Shown piece after piece: positions 54,942-64,000 of a stretch of DNA of 64,000 nt (its first letter is position 1; each line of letters opens with the position of its first letter). The position numbers were made by a program, and so were the translations under genes. A model generated the notes under the pieces. It was given only the letters and a program-made list of their open reading frames with translations, was not told the DNA's origin and ran no database searches. Source of the stretch: Actinomyces provencensis (lineage in GTDB: Bacteria; Actinomycetota; Actinomycetes; Actinomycetales; Actinomycetaceae); contig NZ_LT700212.1 in assembly GCF_900155435.1 (NCBI RefSeq), forward strand, positions 2,804,602 through 2,868,601, read 5' to 3'.

Positions 54942-54972
54942 TTGACCACAATAAATCCGAGCTTAGGATTTA
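54942..54972 (+). promoter_or_regulatory. Promoter with operator-like inverted repeat for the glycan operon
   Basis: -35 TTGACC (54942-54947) and -10 TAGGAT (54964-54969) at 16-base spacing. An inverted repeat with arms TAAATCC (54952-54958) and GGATTTA (54966-54972) overlaps the spacer and -10. AT-rich palindromes are typical targets of ROK repressors. The first gene starts 64 bases downstream. Confidence 0.7.
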
Positions 54973-55035
54973 AATGAGTGGTGGCCCCGGGGTCCCGTTG
55001 CCCGCCTCAGGTCCTCGATGTGGAGGTGCCCGATC

Positions 55036-55944
55036 TTGATCCTGTCCGCGAACGCGCCCGTCTCCTACGGAGTCTTCGCCCTCTCACGTCCCGACCGCGT
55101 CCCGCTGCCCGGCGGGGAGGAGTTGCTGGACCTGGTGCAGGGCGCAGGGTACGAGGGTGTCGACCTGGGACCCCACGGACTCCTCGGCACCGGGACCGCC
55201 CTCGTGGAGAACCTTGAGCGGCACGGACTGCGCCTGTGCGGGGGGTGGCTGGACTTCCCGTTCGCGGGGTCCGATCGGGACTTCGACGCAGCCCTGACGC
55301 AGGCCCGTGCCGTGCTGGACGACTTCGCGACGGTCGCCTCCCGTCAGGACGGACCAGCCCCCCTCCCGACGATCGCCGACTCCGGTTCCGAGGAGCGCAG
55401 GCGTCACCCGGGGGGAGGTCCGGGCCTCTCCCTCGACCGCGAACGGTGGGACACCTTCGCGCGGCGGGTCGAGAGGGTCGCCGGGGAGGTCCGTGACCTC
55501 GGGCTCGAGCCCACCTTCCACCACCACGCCGTCACCCACGTGGAGACGCCCGTGGAGATCGACCGACTGCTCGAGGACACCACGATCGACCTCACGCTCG
55601 ACACCGGTCATCTCGTCCTCGGGGGTGGCGACCCCCTCGAGGCGCTGGAGCGGTGGCACGACCGTGTGAACCACGTCCACCTCAAGGACGTCGACCGGGA
55701 GGTCATGGTGGCGGGGAGGGGGTCCGACGACCCCGTGCGCGACATCTGGGAGAGGCGCGTCTTCGTCGCCCTGGGCGAGGGAGACGTGGACGTGCCCGGT
55801 TTCATGGACCGGCTCGTGGAGTCGGGGTACGACGGATGGGTCGTCGTCGAGCAGGACGTCGTGCTGATGGACGTCGCGGACGTGCGCCGCGCGGTCGAGG
55901 ACCAACGCAGGAACCGTGACCGCCTCCGGAGGTGGGTCCCGTGA
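55036..55944 (+). CDS. Sugar phosphate isomerase/epimerase (IolE-like TIM barrel)
   Basis: A 302-residue AP-endonuclease-2-type TIM barrel. Metal ligands are suggested by TFHHHAVTHVETP, LDTGHLVLGG and NHVHLKDVD, and EQDVV near the end; this matches inosose dehydratase or xylose-isomerase-like proteins of sugar operons. The best start is TTG 55036, with GGAGGTG 8 bases upstream; an ATG at 55018 lies on the ribosome site itself. First gene of the operon; its stop overlaps the next start (GTGA). Confidence 0.85.
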   Translation: MILSANAPVSYGVFALSRPDRVPLPGGEELLDLVQGAGYEGVDLGPHGLLGTGTALVENLERHGLRLCGGWLDFPFAGSDRDFDAALTQARAVLDDFATVASRQDGPAPLPTIADSGSEERRRHPGGGPGLSLDRERWDTFARRVERVAGEVRDLGLEPTFHHHAVTHVETPVEIDRLLEDTTIDLTLDTGHLVLGGGDPLEALERWHDRVNHVHLKDVDREVMVAGRGSDDPVRDIWERRVFVALGEGDVDVPGFMDRLVESGYDGWVVVEQDVVLMDVADVRRAVEDQRRNRDRLRRWVP

Positions 55945-57110
55945 CGGGGCTGGGGATCGCGGTCATCGGACTCGGCACGATCGCCCAGACGGTCCACCTC
56001 CCCCTGGTCCGACGCAACCGGGAGACCTTCGACCTCACCGCAGTCGTCGACGTCTCCCCGTCCCGGCTGGCGACGGTCGGCGGACTGAACTGCGTGCCCG
56101 AGGCCCGGCGCTTCTCCTCGGTACCCGCCCTGGTCGAGGCGGTGGAGGCGGGAACCGCCCCGGTCGACGTCGCGGTCCTCGCCTCCACGGGCAGCCACGT
56201 CGAGGATGCCGCCGCCCTGGTCGCGGCAGGGATCAGGGTCCTGGTCGAGAAGCCCCTCGCCTACTCCCTGGAGGAGCTCGACGGCCTCGAGGAGAGGATC
56301 AGGGCCGGTTCCCGGGATCCCTCCCACTGGGTGCGTGTCGGCTACATGAAGGAGTACGACCCGGCAGTCCGCCGCGCCGCGGAACTGGCCAGGGACCTGG
56401 ACGTGCGTGCCGTACGGGTGGAGGTCCTCCACCCCGCCGATGCCCGTCAGCTCTCCTTCGCCCACCTCCAGCCGCCCACCGACGACATCCCTCCCGTGGT
56501 CGCCGCCCGTTCGAGGCGCTCGATGGACCTGCTGCTGGACCGCACGCTCGGCACTGCTGACCCGACGATGCGCGCCCTCTACACCAATGTCGTCCTCGGA
56601 TCGGTGATCCACGACATCTCCCTCACGCGGGCGCTCGGAGTCCCCCTCGTGCGGGTCGACACCGCCAGGCGCACGGGTCCCGGCTTCCCCGGTTCCCTGA
56701 CCGTGGTCGGGACGACGGTGGGCGACGGTGTCTGGACGATGGGGTGGCACTTCATCGCGGATTGTCCCGAGTACCGCGAGACCGTCACCATCCACCACGA
56801 GAAGGGGACGCTGGAACTCCTGTTCCGCACCCCCTACATCCTCAATGCCCCCACCGAGCTGCGCGTCAGGGAGGCCTCAGGACCGCTGGGCGCCGCCGAG
56901 ACCTGCACCACGTGGCCCCAGGAGGAGGCATTCGAGCAGGAGCTCCGCATGCTCGCCGATCTCGGACGGGGGTCGGACCCCTCCGGTTCCGGTCCCGTGC
57001 AGGCGCGCGAGGACCTCATCACCGCACAGGCGCTGTGGAGGGCCTGCGCGGAGTCAGACGGGATCACGATCGATCCCCAGGGCGAAGTTGGAAGACAGGG
57101 GCGGGGCTGA
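55941..57110 (+). CDS. Gfo/Idh/MocA-family oxidoreductase
   Basis: A 389-residue NAD(P)-dependent sugar dehydrogenase. The Rossmann motif GLGTIAQTVHLP is at the start and the family signature EKPLA near residue 107, with a C-terminal substrate domain. The GTG at 55941 overlaps the isomerase stop and has GGAGG upstream; a GTG three codons earlier is less well placed. Oxidation or epimerisation of the imported sugar together with the isomerase is inferred. Confidence 0.9.
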   Translation: MTGLGIAVIGLGTIAQTVHLPLVRRNRETFDLTAVVDVSPSRLATVGGLNCVPEARRFSSVPALVEAVEAGTAPVDVAVLASTGSHVEDAAALVAAGIRVLVEKPLAYSLEELDGLEERIRAGSRDPSHWVRVGYMKEYDPAVRRAAELARDLDVRAVRVEVLHPADARQLSFAHLQPPTDDIPPVVAARSRRSMDLLLDRTLGTADPTMRALYTNVVLGSVIHDISLTRALGVPLVRVDTARRTGPGFPGSLTVVGTTVGDGVWTMGWHFIADCPEYRETVTIHHEKGTLELLFRTPYILNAPTELRVREASGPLGAAETCTTWPQEEAFEQELRMLADLGRGSDPSGSGPVQAREDLITAQALWRACAESDGITIDPQGEVGRQGRG

Positions 57111-57171
57111 CCGGCCCCGCCCGACATCCGGGAACCGGTGCCGTGTCACCGGGGACGAGAAGGGAACGACG

Positions 57172-58590
57172 ATGAAGTCGAAGAAGGCGTCGTGGGCCTG
57201 TGCGGCCCTCGCCGTGGGCACCGCAACCGCGCTGACCCTGACGGCATGCTCCTCCGGTGGCCAGAGCGGTGCGGCCTCGGGAGGCCAGGGTGGTGCCACG
57301 GTGCTCACCATCACCACCAACGCCATCTCCGGGGGCAAGAACGCCGCGGAGGCCGACTGGATCACCAATTGGGTCATCCCCAAGTTCGAGGAGGCCCAGA
57401 AGGCCGCGGGCAAGGAGGTCACCGTCAAGTTCGAGCCCCAGGGCGTCGATGACGAGGACTACAAGACCAAGGTCGCCCTGGACCTCAAGTCCGGCAAGGG
57501 TGCCGACATCCTCGGGCTGGACGGCATCTGGATCGGTGAGTTCGCCCAGGCCGGCTACATCAAGCCCCTCGACGAGGTCGCCGGTGACGCGGTGAACTCA
57601 TGGGACGGATGGGACCAGATCCCCCAGGCCGTCCAGGACTCGATCTCCTTCGAGGGCAAGCGCTACGGCATCTCGCAGGGCACGGACGGCAGGGTGCTCT
57701 ACTACAACAAGAAGCTGTTCCAGGAAGCCGGTCTCTCCACCGATTGGCAGCCCACGTCATGGGACGACATCCTCACGGCCGCCCGGGCACTGAAGAAGCT
57801 CGACGGGGTCGTCCCGCTCCAGCTCAACGCGGGTACCGCGATGGGGGAGGCCACGACGATGCAGGGCATCCTCCCGCTCCTGGCGGGCACGGGGCAGCAG
57901 CTCTGGTCGGACGGCAAGTGGGCCGGTGACACCGAGGGGCTCCGCGAGGTCCTCTCCCTCTACAAGACGATCTACGTGGACGAGGACCTGGGCGACGCGG
58001 TCCTCCAGCAGGAGGCCTCCGGCCGTGACACCTCCTTCCAGGAGTTTGCCGACGGGCAGATCGGGATCCTCCTCGAGGGCGACTACTTCTGGCGCTCCGT
58101 GATCAACCCGGCGGAGGGCGTGGGAACCGCCCCGATGGCGGACCGCGACGAGGTCGTCGGCTACGCCAAGATCCCGGCCGTCTCGGCCGGGAAGGGCCTG
58201 AACGGTCAGGACTTCGTGTCCATGTCGGGAGGCACCGGGCGGGTCCTCAACCCCAACAGCGCCAACCCCGAACTGGCGTGGGACCTCCTCACCTTCATGA
58301 ACTCCCCGGAGGCGTTCGAGGCCCGCGCGGCCGGGACCCTGTCGATCTCCCCGCGCGACGACGTCAACGAGAAGCTGCTGGCCTCGGATCCGATGCTGAC
58401 GTTCGTCAGCAAGGAGGTCCTGCCGATCACGGCGTACCGTCCGGGCCTCGCGGAGTACCCGGAGGTCTCCTCGGCCCTGCAGCAGTTGAGCCTCGACGTC
58501 GTCACCGGGACCTCGGTGGACGACGCGATCTCGAGCTACGTCTCGACGCTCGGCGGGATCGTCGGCGCGGACAACATCGCGGGGAACTGA
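57172..58590 (+). CDS. Sugar-binding lipoprotein of the glycan ABC importer
   Basis: A 472-residue extracellular solute-binding protein (family 1). The lipobox is LTAC with Cys26. The mature domain has GKGADILGLDGIWIGEFAQ and GISQGTDGRVLYYNKKLF, typical of sugar binders that use aromatic residues. 60 bases after the oxidoreductase gene, with its own AAGGGA ribosome site. Ligand is unknown; mannosides or N-glycan fragments are suggested by the GH38 gene. Confidence 0.92.
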   Translation: MKSKKASWACAALAVGTATALTLTACSSGGQSGAASGGQGGATVLTITTNAISGGKNAAEADWITNWVIPKFEEAQKAAGKEVTVKFEPQGVDDEDYKTKVALDLKSGKGADILGLDGIWIGEFAQAGYIKPLDEVAGDAVNSWDGWDQIPQAVQDSISFEGKRYGISQGTDGRVLYYNKKLFQEAGLSTDWQPTSWDDILTAARALKKLDGVVPLQLNAGTAMGEATTMQGILPLLAGTGQQLWSDGKWAGDTEGLREVLSLYKTIYVDEDLGDAVLQQEASGRDTSFQEFADGQIGILLEGDYFWRSVINPAEGVGTAPMADRDEVVGYAKIPAVSAGKGLNGQDFVSMSGGTGRVLNPNSANPELAWDLLTFMNSPEAFEARAAGTLSISPRDDVNEKLLASDPMLTFVSKEVLPITAYRPGLAEYPEVSSALQQLSLDVVTGTSVDDAISSYVSTLGGIVGADNIAGN

Positions 58591-58598
58591 GCGCATCC

Positions 58599-59525
58599 GT
58601 GAGTACGCCTCAGCAGACCACGGTGCCGGGGACGCGCACGCGCTCCCGGCACCGTGCGGAGGACGTCGCCGGGCTCGGCATGACACGTGCCGGACTCTTC
58701 GTCGTCCCCGCCCTCGTCATCATCGGGTTCTTCCTGCTCTTCCCCGCCATATGGACCATCTACCTGGGTCTGACGGACTTCCGTCTGACCGGTCTGGCGG
58801 CGGCCGACACGAGCTTCGTGTGGTTCGACAACTACATCGGAGCCCTGAAGGACCCATCCTTCTGGAACTCGCTGCGCCTCACGGTGGTCTTCGTCCTCTT
58901 CTCGGGCGTCATCGGTCAGTCCGTGCTGGGGTTCATCCTCGCGTGGAGCACCAGGCGGATCGCCGGATGGGCGCGCACGCTCCTGGAGTCGATCGTGCTG
59001 GCAGCCTGGGTCATCCCGGGCAGCGTCCACGCCTTCCTGTGGATCGCGCTCCTGGACCGACGCGGGGGCACGCTCAACGAGATCCTCAACACCCCCAACA
59101 AGGCCTGGCTCATCGAGCACCCGATGCTCGTCATCATCGTGTTCAACATCTGGATCGGCACCGCGTTCTCGATGCAGCTCTTCTCCTCGGCCCTCTCCGC
59201 CGTGCCGCCCTCGCAACTCGAGAGCGCCCAGATGGCCGGGGCGTCCGGGTTCCAGCAGCTCCGTGACGTCGTCATCCCGACGATCAGGGGTCACATCCTC
59301 ACCAACACACTGATGATCACGCTGTGGACCTTCAACACCTTCACGCCCTACCTGCTCACCGCGGGCGGGCCGAACGGGAAGACGTCGATCCTGTCGGTCT
59401 ACATCTACCAGACGGCGATCCCGGGCGGTCAGCTCGGCCTGGGCGCAGCACTGTCGATGATCATGCTGCTGATCAACCTCGTCATCGCGCTGTTCTACAT
59501 GCGGGTGGGAAGGAGCAGGTCATGA
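58599..59525 (+). CDS. Carbohydrate ABC transporter permease (MalF type)
   Basis: A 308-residue inner-membrane permease with six membrane segments and EAA loop LESAQMAGASGFQQLRDVVI. The best start is GTG 58599, just after the binding-protein stop; the frame is open further upstream only as a shadow of that gene. It overlaps the next permease gene by 4 bases (ATGA). Confidence 0.92.
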   Translation: MSTPQQTTVPGTRTRSRHRAEDVAGLGMTRAGLFVVPALVIIGFFLLFPAIWTIYLGLTDFRLTGLAAADTSFVWFDNYIGALKDPSFWNSLRLTVVFVLFSGVIGQSVLGFILAWSTRRIAGWARTLLESIVLAAWVIPGSVHAFLWIALLDRRGGTLNEILNTPNKAWLIEHPMLVIIVFNIWIGTAFSMQLFSSALSAVPPSQLESAQMAGASGFQQLRDVVIPTIRGHILTNTLMITLWTFNTFTPYLLTAGGPNGKTSILSVYIYQTAIPGGQLGLGAALSMIMLLINLVIALFYMRVGRSRS

Positions 59526-60391
59526 GCACACGGCCCGGGATCGAGACCCCCCGGAGGACGGGCCTGGCGAGGCAGTTCCGGAAGGTGCTGGGAAGGATCC
59601 TCTTCGTCGCAGGCCTCACCCTCATCGGGGTGTTCTTCGCACTGCCCCTCGTCTGGCTCTTCGTGGCGCCCTTCGACGCGAACCCGACCATGGCGGTCAA
59701 ATGGCCGGACTGGACGTTCGGCAACTTCCAGAGGCTGGTGGACAATCCCTACGCGCTGCGCTCCATCGGCAACTCCCTGCTGATCGCCGCCGGGACGATG
59801 GCCGTCACGGTGGTGTTCGGCACCCTCGCCAGCTACGCGCTGTCCAGGGTGCGGATCCCCGGGAGGGACTCCCTGCTCTACGGGCTGCTCCTCCTCTCCT
59901 CGATCGTCACCGGCACCGCCGCGATGGTCCCCACCTTCCAGCTCATGAACGCGGTGGGGCTCATCAACACGCAGACCGGCGTGATGCTCGTCCTGTCGGG
60001 AGGGCTGCTCCCCACGGTCGTCTTCATCCTCAAGGACTTCATGGACTCCGTCCCGAAGTCCTACGAGGAGTCGGCGCGCCTCTACGGGGCCGGTCCGTTC
60101 CGGATCCTGCGCGATGTCGTCGTGCCGGTGGCCAGACCGGGGATCGCATTCGTCGCGATCTGGACCATCGTGCAGGTGTGGGGCAACTTCCTGGTGCCCT
60201 ACCTCCTCCTGCGCGATCCCGACCGGCAACCGGCGGCGGTGCTCATGTACACCTTCTACACGGAATCGGGACAGGCAGACCTCCGTCTGATCTCCGCCTT
60301 CTCCCTCGTCTTCGCGCTGCCCGTCATCCTCATCTACTTCTTCGTCAACAGGAAGTTCGGCTTCCGCTTCTACGGGGGGATCAAGTCATGA
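59522..60391 (+). CDS. Carbohydrate ABC transporter permease (MalG type)
   Basis: A 289-residue permease with six membrane segments and EAA loop EESARLYGAGPFRILRDVVV, ending in FVNRKFGFRFYGGIKS. AAGGAG precedes the ATG. Both ends overlap neighbours by 4 bases. Confidence 0.93.
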   Translation: MSTRPGIETPRRTGLARQFRKVLGRILFVAGLTLIGVFFALPLVWLFVAPFDANPTMAVKWPDWTFGNFQRLVDNPYALRSIGNSLLIAAGTMAVTVVFGTLASYALSRVRIPGRDSLLYGLLLLSSIVTGTAAMVPTFQLMNAVGLINTQTGVMLVLSGGLLPTVVFILKDFMDSVPKSYEESARLYGAGPFRILRDVVVPVARPGIAFVAIWTIVQVWGNFLVPYLLLRDPDRQPAAVLMYTFYTESGQADLRLISAFSLVFALPVILIYFFVNRKFGFRFYGGIKS

Positions 60392-61479
60392 CCGCTACCA
60401 TCACCGCCACATCCCTGGTGAAGCAGTACCCGAACGGGGTACGGGGCGTCGACGGGGTGGACCTGCAGATCGACGACGGGGAGTTCTTCGCCCTGCTGGG
60501 CCCCTCCGGGTGCGGCAAGACGACCCTGCTGCGCTCGATCGCCGGGCTCGAGTCCATCACCGAGGGACAGCTCCTCATCGGGGACGAGGACATGACGGAC
60601 CGCGAACCCGGCGACCGCGGGGTCGCGATGGTCTTCCAGGACTACGCGCTCTTCCCGCACATGGACGTCAGCGACAACATCGCCTACCCCCTGCGCGTGC
60701 GCAAGGTCCCCAAGGAGGACCGTCGCGCCGTCGCCGCCGACACGGCCGCGAAGCTCTCACTGGGTGCACTGCTGGAGCGCCGCCCCGGTCAGCTCTCCGG
60801 TGGCCAGCAGCAACGGGTGGCCCTCGCCAGGGCGATCGCCACCAGACCGAGGGTCCTGCTCCTGGACGAACCCCTCTCCAACCTCGATGCCCGCCTGCGT
60901 CTCGAGGCACGGTCATTCCTCAAGGAGCTCCAACAGGAGCTGGGCGTGACCTCGGTGTTCGTCACCCACGACCAGTCGGAGGCACTGGCCCTGGCCGACA
61001 GGATCGCGGTCATGAAGGAGGGGCGGATCCAGCAGATCGGCACCCCGCGGGAGGTCTTCCACGATCCGATCAACACCTTCGTCGCCTCCTTCATCGGTTC
61101 CCACCCGATGAACCTCGTCGATGCCCGCGTCTCGGGCGGCGCGGTGCGCACCGCCGACGGCACGGAGCTTCCCGTCCGTGCCGGCGTCCTGGAGGGGGTC
61201 GAGGACGGCCTCGAGGTCGTGTGGGGTGTGCGACCGGAGTACGTGGGGTGGTCCGCGCAGGCCGTGGACGGGGCCATCGGCTCGGAGGTCGCCACGGTGG
61301 AGAACCTCGGGGCCAGCGTCCTCCTGACCGCCCGTGTCGGTGGGGCGCGTCTGCAGGCCGTGGTCGCCGAGGACCCGCTCCCCGAGGTCGGTCAGCAGTG
61401 CTGGTTCACCATGCCCGTGTCGAAGACGCTCCTCTTCGACGCGGGGAACGGGACCAGGATCGGTGGTGGCGAGCGGTGA
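60388..61479 (+). CDS. Sugar ABC transporter ATP-binding protein (MalK/UgpC type)
   Basis: A 363-residue ATPase: Walker A GPSGCGKTT (38-46), signature LSGGQ (136-140), Walker B LLLDEP (157-162), switch His in VTHDQSEAL. A C-terminal TOBE-like domain is present (GVRPEYVGW). It energises the permease pair upstream and might also serve the ATPase-less importer at 34-37 kb. Overlaps permease and hydrolase genes by 4 bases. Confidence 0.94.
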   Translation: MTATITATSLVKQYPNGVRGVDGVDLQIDDGEFFALLGPSGCGKTTLLRSIAGLESITEGQLLIGDEDMTDREPGDRGVAMVFQDYALFPHMDVSDNIAYPLRVRKVPKEDRRAVAADTAAKLSLGALLERRPGQLSGGQQQRVALARAIATRPRVLLLDEPLSNLDARLRLEARSFLKELQQELGVTSVFVTHDQSEALALADRIAVMKEGRIQQIGTPREVFHDPINTFVASFIGSHPMNLVDARVSGGAVRTADGTELPVRAGVLEGVEDGLEVVWGVRPEYVGWSAQAVDGAIGSEVATVENLGASVLLTARVGGARLQAVVAEDPLPEVGQQCWFTMPVSKTLLFDAGNGTRIGGGER

Positions 61480-64000
61480 ACGGTGCCTCCGAGCCCGGGT
61501 CGTCCGCTCCGGGTGCGGCGGCCCCCCCGGCGATGTGGGTCGTCCCCCACACCCACTGGGACCGGGAGTGGTACGAACCCCATGACGTCTTCCGGGCACG
61601 CCTGGTGGTCATGGTGGATGCGCTCCTGGACCTCCTGGAGTCCGAACCCGACTACCGGTTCACCCTGGACGGACAGAGCGCGGCCTTCGAGGACTACCTG
61701 GAGATCCGCCCCGAGGCGGCCGGTCGGCTGCGCTCGGCGGTGGAACGTGGCCAGTTGGCGGTGGGTCCCTTCCTGATCCTCCTCGACGAGTTCTGCTGCG
61801 ACGGGGAGACCATCGTGCGCAACCTCGAGCTCGGGATCGAGGCCGCCCGGCGGGTGGGCACCGAGATGCGCGTGGGATACCTGCCGGACATGTTCGGGCA
61901 CGCGGCACAGATGCCGCAGATCCTGCGCGGGTTCGGGATCGCGGACGCCGCGCTGTGGCGGGGTGTCCCCGACTCCGTGCGCGAGCACGCCTTCGAGTGG
62001 GAGGCACTCGACGGGGAACGCGTCAGGGTCGAGTACCTGTGGGACGGCTACGGGAGCGCGCTGAAGCTCTTCGACCCCCTGGACAGGGCACCGGAACTCA
62101 TCGGCGAGTACCTGCGCACCAATGCCGCATGGTTCCGGGGGGAGCCTGCCGCGGGCATGTTCGGCACCGACCACATGCTGCCGCGGCAGGACCTCGTCGA
62201 GGTGGTCGAGGGCGTCCACGAGGTCTCGCCCGGGCTCGCCCTGCGCATCGCGACGGTCGGGGAGGTCATCGACTCCAGGGACCACACCCCGGAGGCCCTC
62301 GGGGCACTGCCCCTCGTGCGCGGTGAGCTGCGCTCCCACGCCCGCGGCAACATCCTCCCCGGGGTCTTCTCCGTCCGGACGAACATCAAGGCCGCGATGG
62401 CTGCCGCGGAACGGGCCCTCACCACGGCGGAACGACTCGACGCGTGGGCGGGGGGCCCGTCACGGTCGGCCCTCTTCCGCAGGGGGTGGAGGATGGTCGT
62501 CGAGTCCACCGCCCACGACTCCGTCACGGGGTGCGGTGTGGACGAGACCGCCGAGGAGGTCGAGTCCAGGCTCCACGTGGCGACCCACACCGCCCGGGGT
62601 GCCATCGACACCTGTCTCCCCCGGCTCGCCGCGTGTGCACCCCGTGGCTCCGTCGCCGTCTTCAACCAGTCCGGCTGGGGGCGCACCGTCCTGACCGAGG
62701 TCGTCGTCGAGCGGACCGTGGACGACCTGCCCGCGGACACGCAACTCCTGGAGGAACTCGACACCGTCATCGGTGATGAGTCGATGACCTCGCGGGACCT
62801 CCCCAGGCTCCTGAGACGCATCCACGGCCAGGAGCTGTTCGGGGGACAGATCAGGGGGTGGAGCTGGGAGGGTCGCGAGCTCGTCTTCGAGGTCGCGGAG
62901 TCCGCCGCCGGGGACTTCGACCTCGCGGAGTTCTCCGACGAGCTCTCCCGTCGAGTGGCGGGGACGACCGAGGACCACCTGTGGCACGTCCTCACGGTCA
63001 CCCCGCCCCGGAGCCGGGTGCTGGTGGGCGCCGACGTGCCCGGGAACTCCGTGGTGCCCCTGGTCCCCGGCCACTCCAGGCCGGGGGGAGCACCGGTCGA
63101 GGTCGACGGGGCGTCCGCCTCGATGGGCAACTCCCTCGTCACGGTCCGTGTCCGGCCGACAGGTCTCGTCGAGGTGGAGGACCCGGTCAGCGGCAGGCGC
63201 ATCACCGATGCCCTGGGCCTCGTCGACGAGGGGGACCGGGGGGACTCCTACAACTTCGGTCCCCTGGGGGGTGGAACCGTCCGGGAACCGGTGTCCGTCG
63301 ACGTCGACATCGTGGAGTCCGGCCCGCTGCGGGGACGGATCCGCGTCCGCAGGCGCTACCGGCTGCCCCGTGGGCTGGACCCGTCCGATCGCTCACGGCG
63401 TTCCTCCGAGACGGTGGAACAGGAGGTGGACACCCACCTCGAGCTCCGCGTCGGCGAACCGTTCCTGCGCGTGGAGGTGGAGCTCGTCAACACCGTGCGC
63501 GACCACCGGCTGCGGGTGCTCGTGCCGACAGGAGTGGCGGCGGTGGCCGAGTCCTCCTCGGCAGGACAGTTCGGGGTGACCACCCGTGGACGCGGTGCCG
63601 AGGGCGGGTGGGGGGAGTTCCCCCTCCCCACCTTCCCCGCCACACGATTCGTCCGGGCCGGGTCGGCCGGCGTCCTCCTCGACAAGCTCACGGAGTACGA
63701 GCTCGTCGACCGCCCCGGTGGGGGCACGACCGACATCGCGCTGACGGTGCTGAGGGCCGTGGGGCTCATGAGCGTCAACGTCCATCCCCTGCGCGACGAG
63801 CCGGCGGGGTCCGAGCTGGCCGTCCCGGGGGCCCAGTACGTGGGGGTCCACGTGCGCGCCTCCTTCGCCCTCGACCTCTCCGCCGGTGACGGGTCGGGAC
63901 CCGGTGTCGTGGAGCACTCCGACGTCTTCCGGTTCGACCCCGTCACGGTCGCGGGCAGTGCGGCGTCCGCTGGGGCAGCGGGTCCCGGGCAGTCCTCCGG
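61476..64000 (+). CDS. GH38 alpha-mannosidase, 3' end outside the window
   Basis: 841 residues are visible with no stop. The GH38 motif HTHWDREW lies at 25-32 (zinc ligands H27, D29). The nucleophile D138 is in LPDMFGH, and a later histidine motif HDSVTGCG supplies the fourth zinc ligand. The beta-sandwich part starts near residue 385. No signal peptide, so it works on imported glycosides in the cytoplasm, like mannosylglycerate hydrolases and bacterial relatives. GTG start overlaps the ATPase stop (GTGA). The final gene seen in the operon; it defines the likely substrate as an alpha-mannoside. Confidence 0.93.
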   Translation, partial: MNGASEPGSSAPGAAAPPAMWVVPHTHWDREWYEPHDVFRARLVVMVDALLDLLESEPDYRFTLDGQSAAFEDYLEIRPEAAGRLRSAVERGQLAVGPFLILLDEFCCDGETIVRNLELGIEAARRVGTEMRVGYLPDMFGHAAQMPQILRGFGIADAALWRGVPDSVREHAFEWEALDGERVRVEYLWDGYGSALKLFDPLDRAPELIGEYLRTNAAWFRGEPAAGMFGTDHMLPRQDLVEVVEGVHEVSPGLALRIATVGEVIDSRDHTPEALGALPLVRGELRSHARGNILPGVFSVRTNIKAAMAAAERALTTAERLDAWAGGPSRSALFRRGWRMVVESTAHDSVTGCGVDETAEEVESRLHVATHTARGAIDTCLPRLAACAPRGSVAVFNQSGWGRTVLTEVVVERTVDDLPADTQLLEELDTVIGDESMTSRDLPRLLRRIHGQELFGGQIRGWSWEGRELVFEVAESAAGDFDLAEFSDELSRRVAGTTEDHLWHVLTVTPPRSRVLVGADVPGNSVVPLVPGHSRPGGAPVEVDGASASMGNSLVTVRVRPTGLVEVEDPVSGRRITDALGLVDEGDRGDSYNFGPLGGGTVREPVSVDVDIVESGPLRGRIRVRRRYRLPRGLDPSDRSRRSSETVEQEVDTHLELRVGEPFLRVEVELVNTVRDHRLRVLVPTGVAAVAESSSAGQFGVTTRGRGAEGGWGEFPLPTFPATRFVRAGSAGVLLDKLTEYELVDRPGGGTTDIALTVLRAVGLMSVNVHPLRDEPAGSELAVPGAQYVGVHVRASFALDLSAGDGSGPGVVEHSDVFRFDPVTVAGSAASAGAAGPGQSS

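Noticed and set aside
1-64000. tRNA, rRNA genes or riboswitches
   Set aside because: I found no cloverleaf, rRNA-like stretch or known riboswitch pattern by eye; weak ones could still be missed without covariance search.

Overview
The window is a high-GC (about 70% by eye) actinobacterial chromosome segment. Several features point to the actinobacteria: a DtxR/IdeR-type iron box, an actinobacterial LexA box, a 13E12-type DUF222/HNH gene, GTG/TTG starts, long runs of ATGA/GTGA-overlapping genes, and IS1380, IS256 and RIT elements of actinobacterial type. An Actinomyces-like member of the Actinomycetaceae is my best guess; that is inference, not proof. The first ~125 bases are G-rich low-complexity sequence typical of a contig edge, and several genes carry single-base homopolymer frameshifts, so assembly or read errors must be kept in mind.

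Layout. 1-2.5 kb: siderophore/iron ABC uptake genes on the minus strand behind an iron box. 2.8-7.9 kb: an SLC13 permease, an AbgT-family transporter with three in-frame stops, and leucyl aminopeptidase. 8.2-16.2 kb: a four-gene Type I restriction-modification operon in which every junction is a 4-base overlap. Its first gene encodes a helix-turn-helix protein followed by what looks like a dead DNA-methyltransferase fold and an HsdS-like tail. 16.5-17.9 kb: a TM2-domain protein with three Ltp (superinfection-exclusion-type) repeats. 18-22.6 kb: a two-component system whose sensor kinase is interrupted near its 3' end by an IS1380-family element; removing the element and one 5-bp repeat restores the frame. 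22.8-30.7 kb: a PLDc_N/SHOCT membrane protein, a UvrA paralogue, an aldehyde dehydrogenase and a three-gene flavin redox module (FMN-binding lipoprotein, ApbE, membrane ferredoxin-reductase fusion).

30.8-42.4 kb: sugar genes. A frameshifted GH32 invertase, a permease stump and a LacI-regulator stump frame a region of visibly lower GC that carries a LacI regulator, an ABC importer without its own ATPase, a GH32 enzyme and a GH91 protein lacking a signal peptide. Together these read as import and intracellular breakdown of difructose anhydride (or a related fructan product) to fructose. Transposase debris follows. 42.4-44.3 kb: YchJ, DUF523 and aldo/keto reductase genes.

44.6-50.9 kb: a nested set of insertions. 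A LexA-controlled DUF222/HNH gene is split by an IS256-family element (8-bp target duplication), whose transposase is in turn split by a Recombinase-In-Trio (RIT) element (three overlapping tyrosine recombinases, 84-bp inverted ends, 6-bp target duplication). Both reading frames are restored when the insertions are subtracted.

51.1-64 kb: a glycan/mannoside locus. A ChbG-type deacetylase and a GPH-type permease diverge from a ROK regulator. Downstream of the regulator and an operator-like inverted repeat lies a tightly packed operon: sugar-phosphate isomerase, Gfo/Idh/MocA oxidoreductase, complete carbohydrate ABC importer including ATPase, and a GH38 alpha-mannosidase that runs off the window end.
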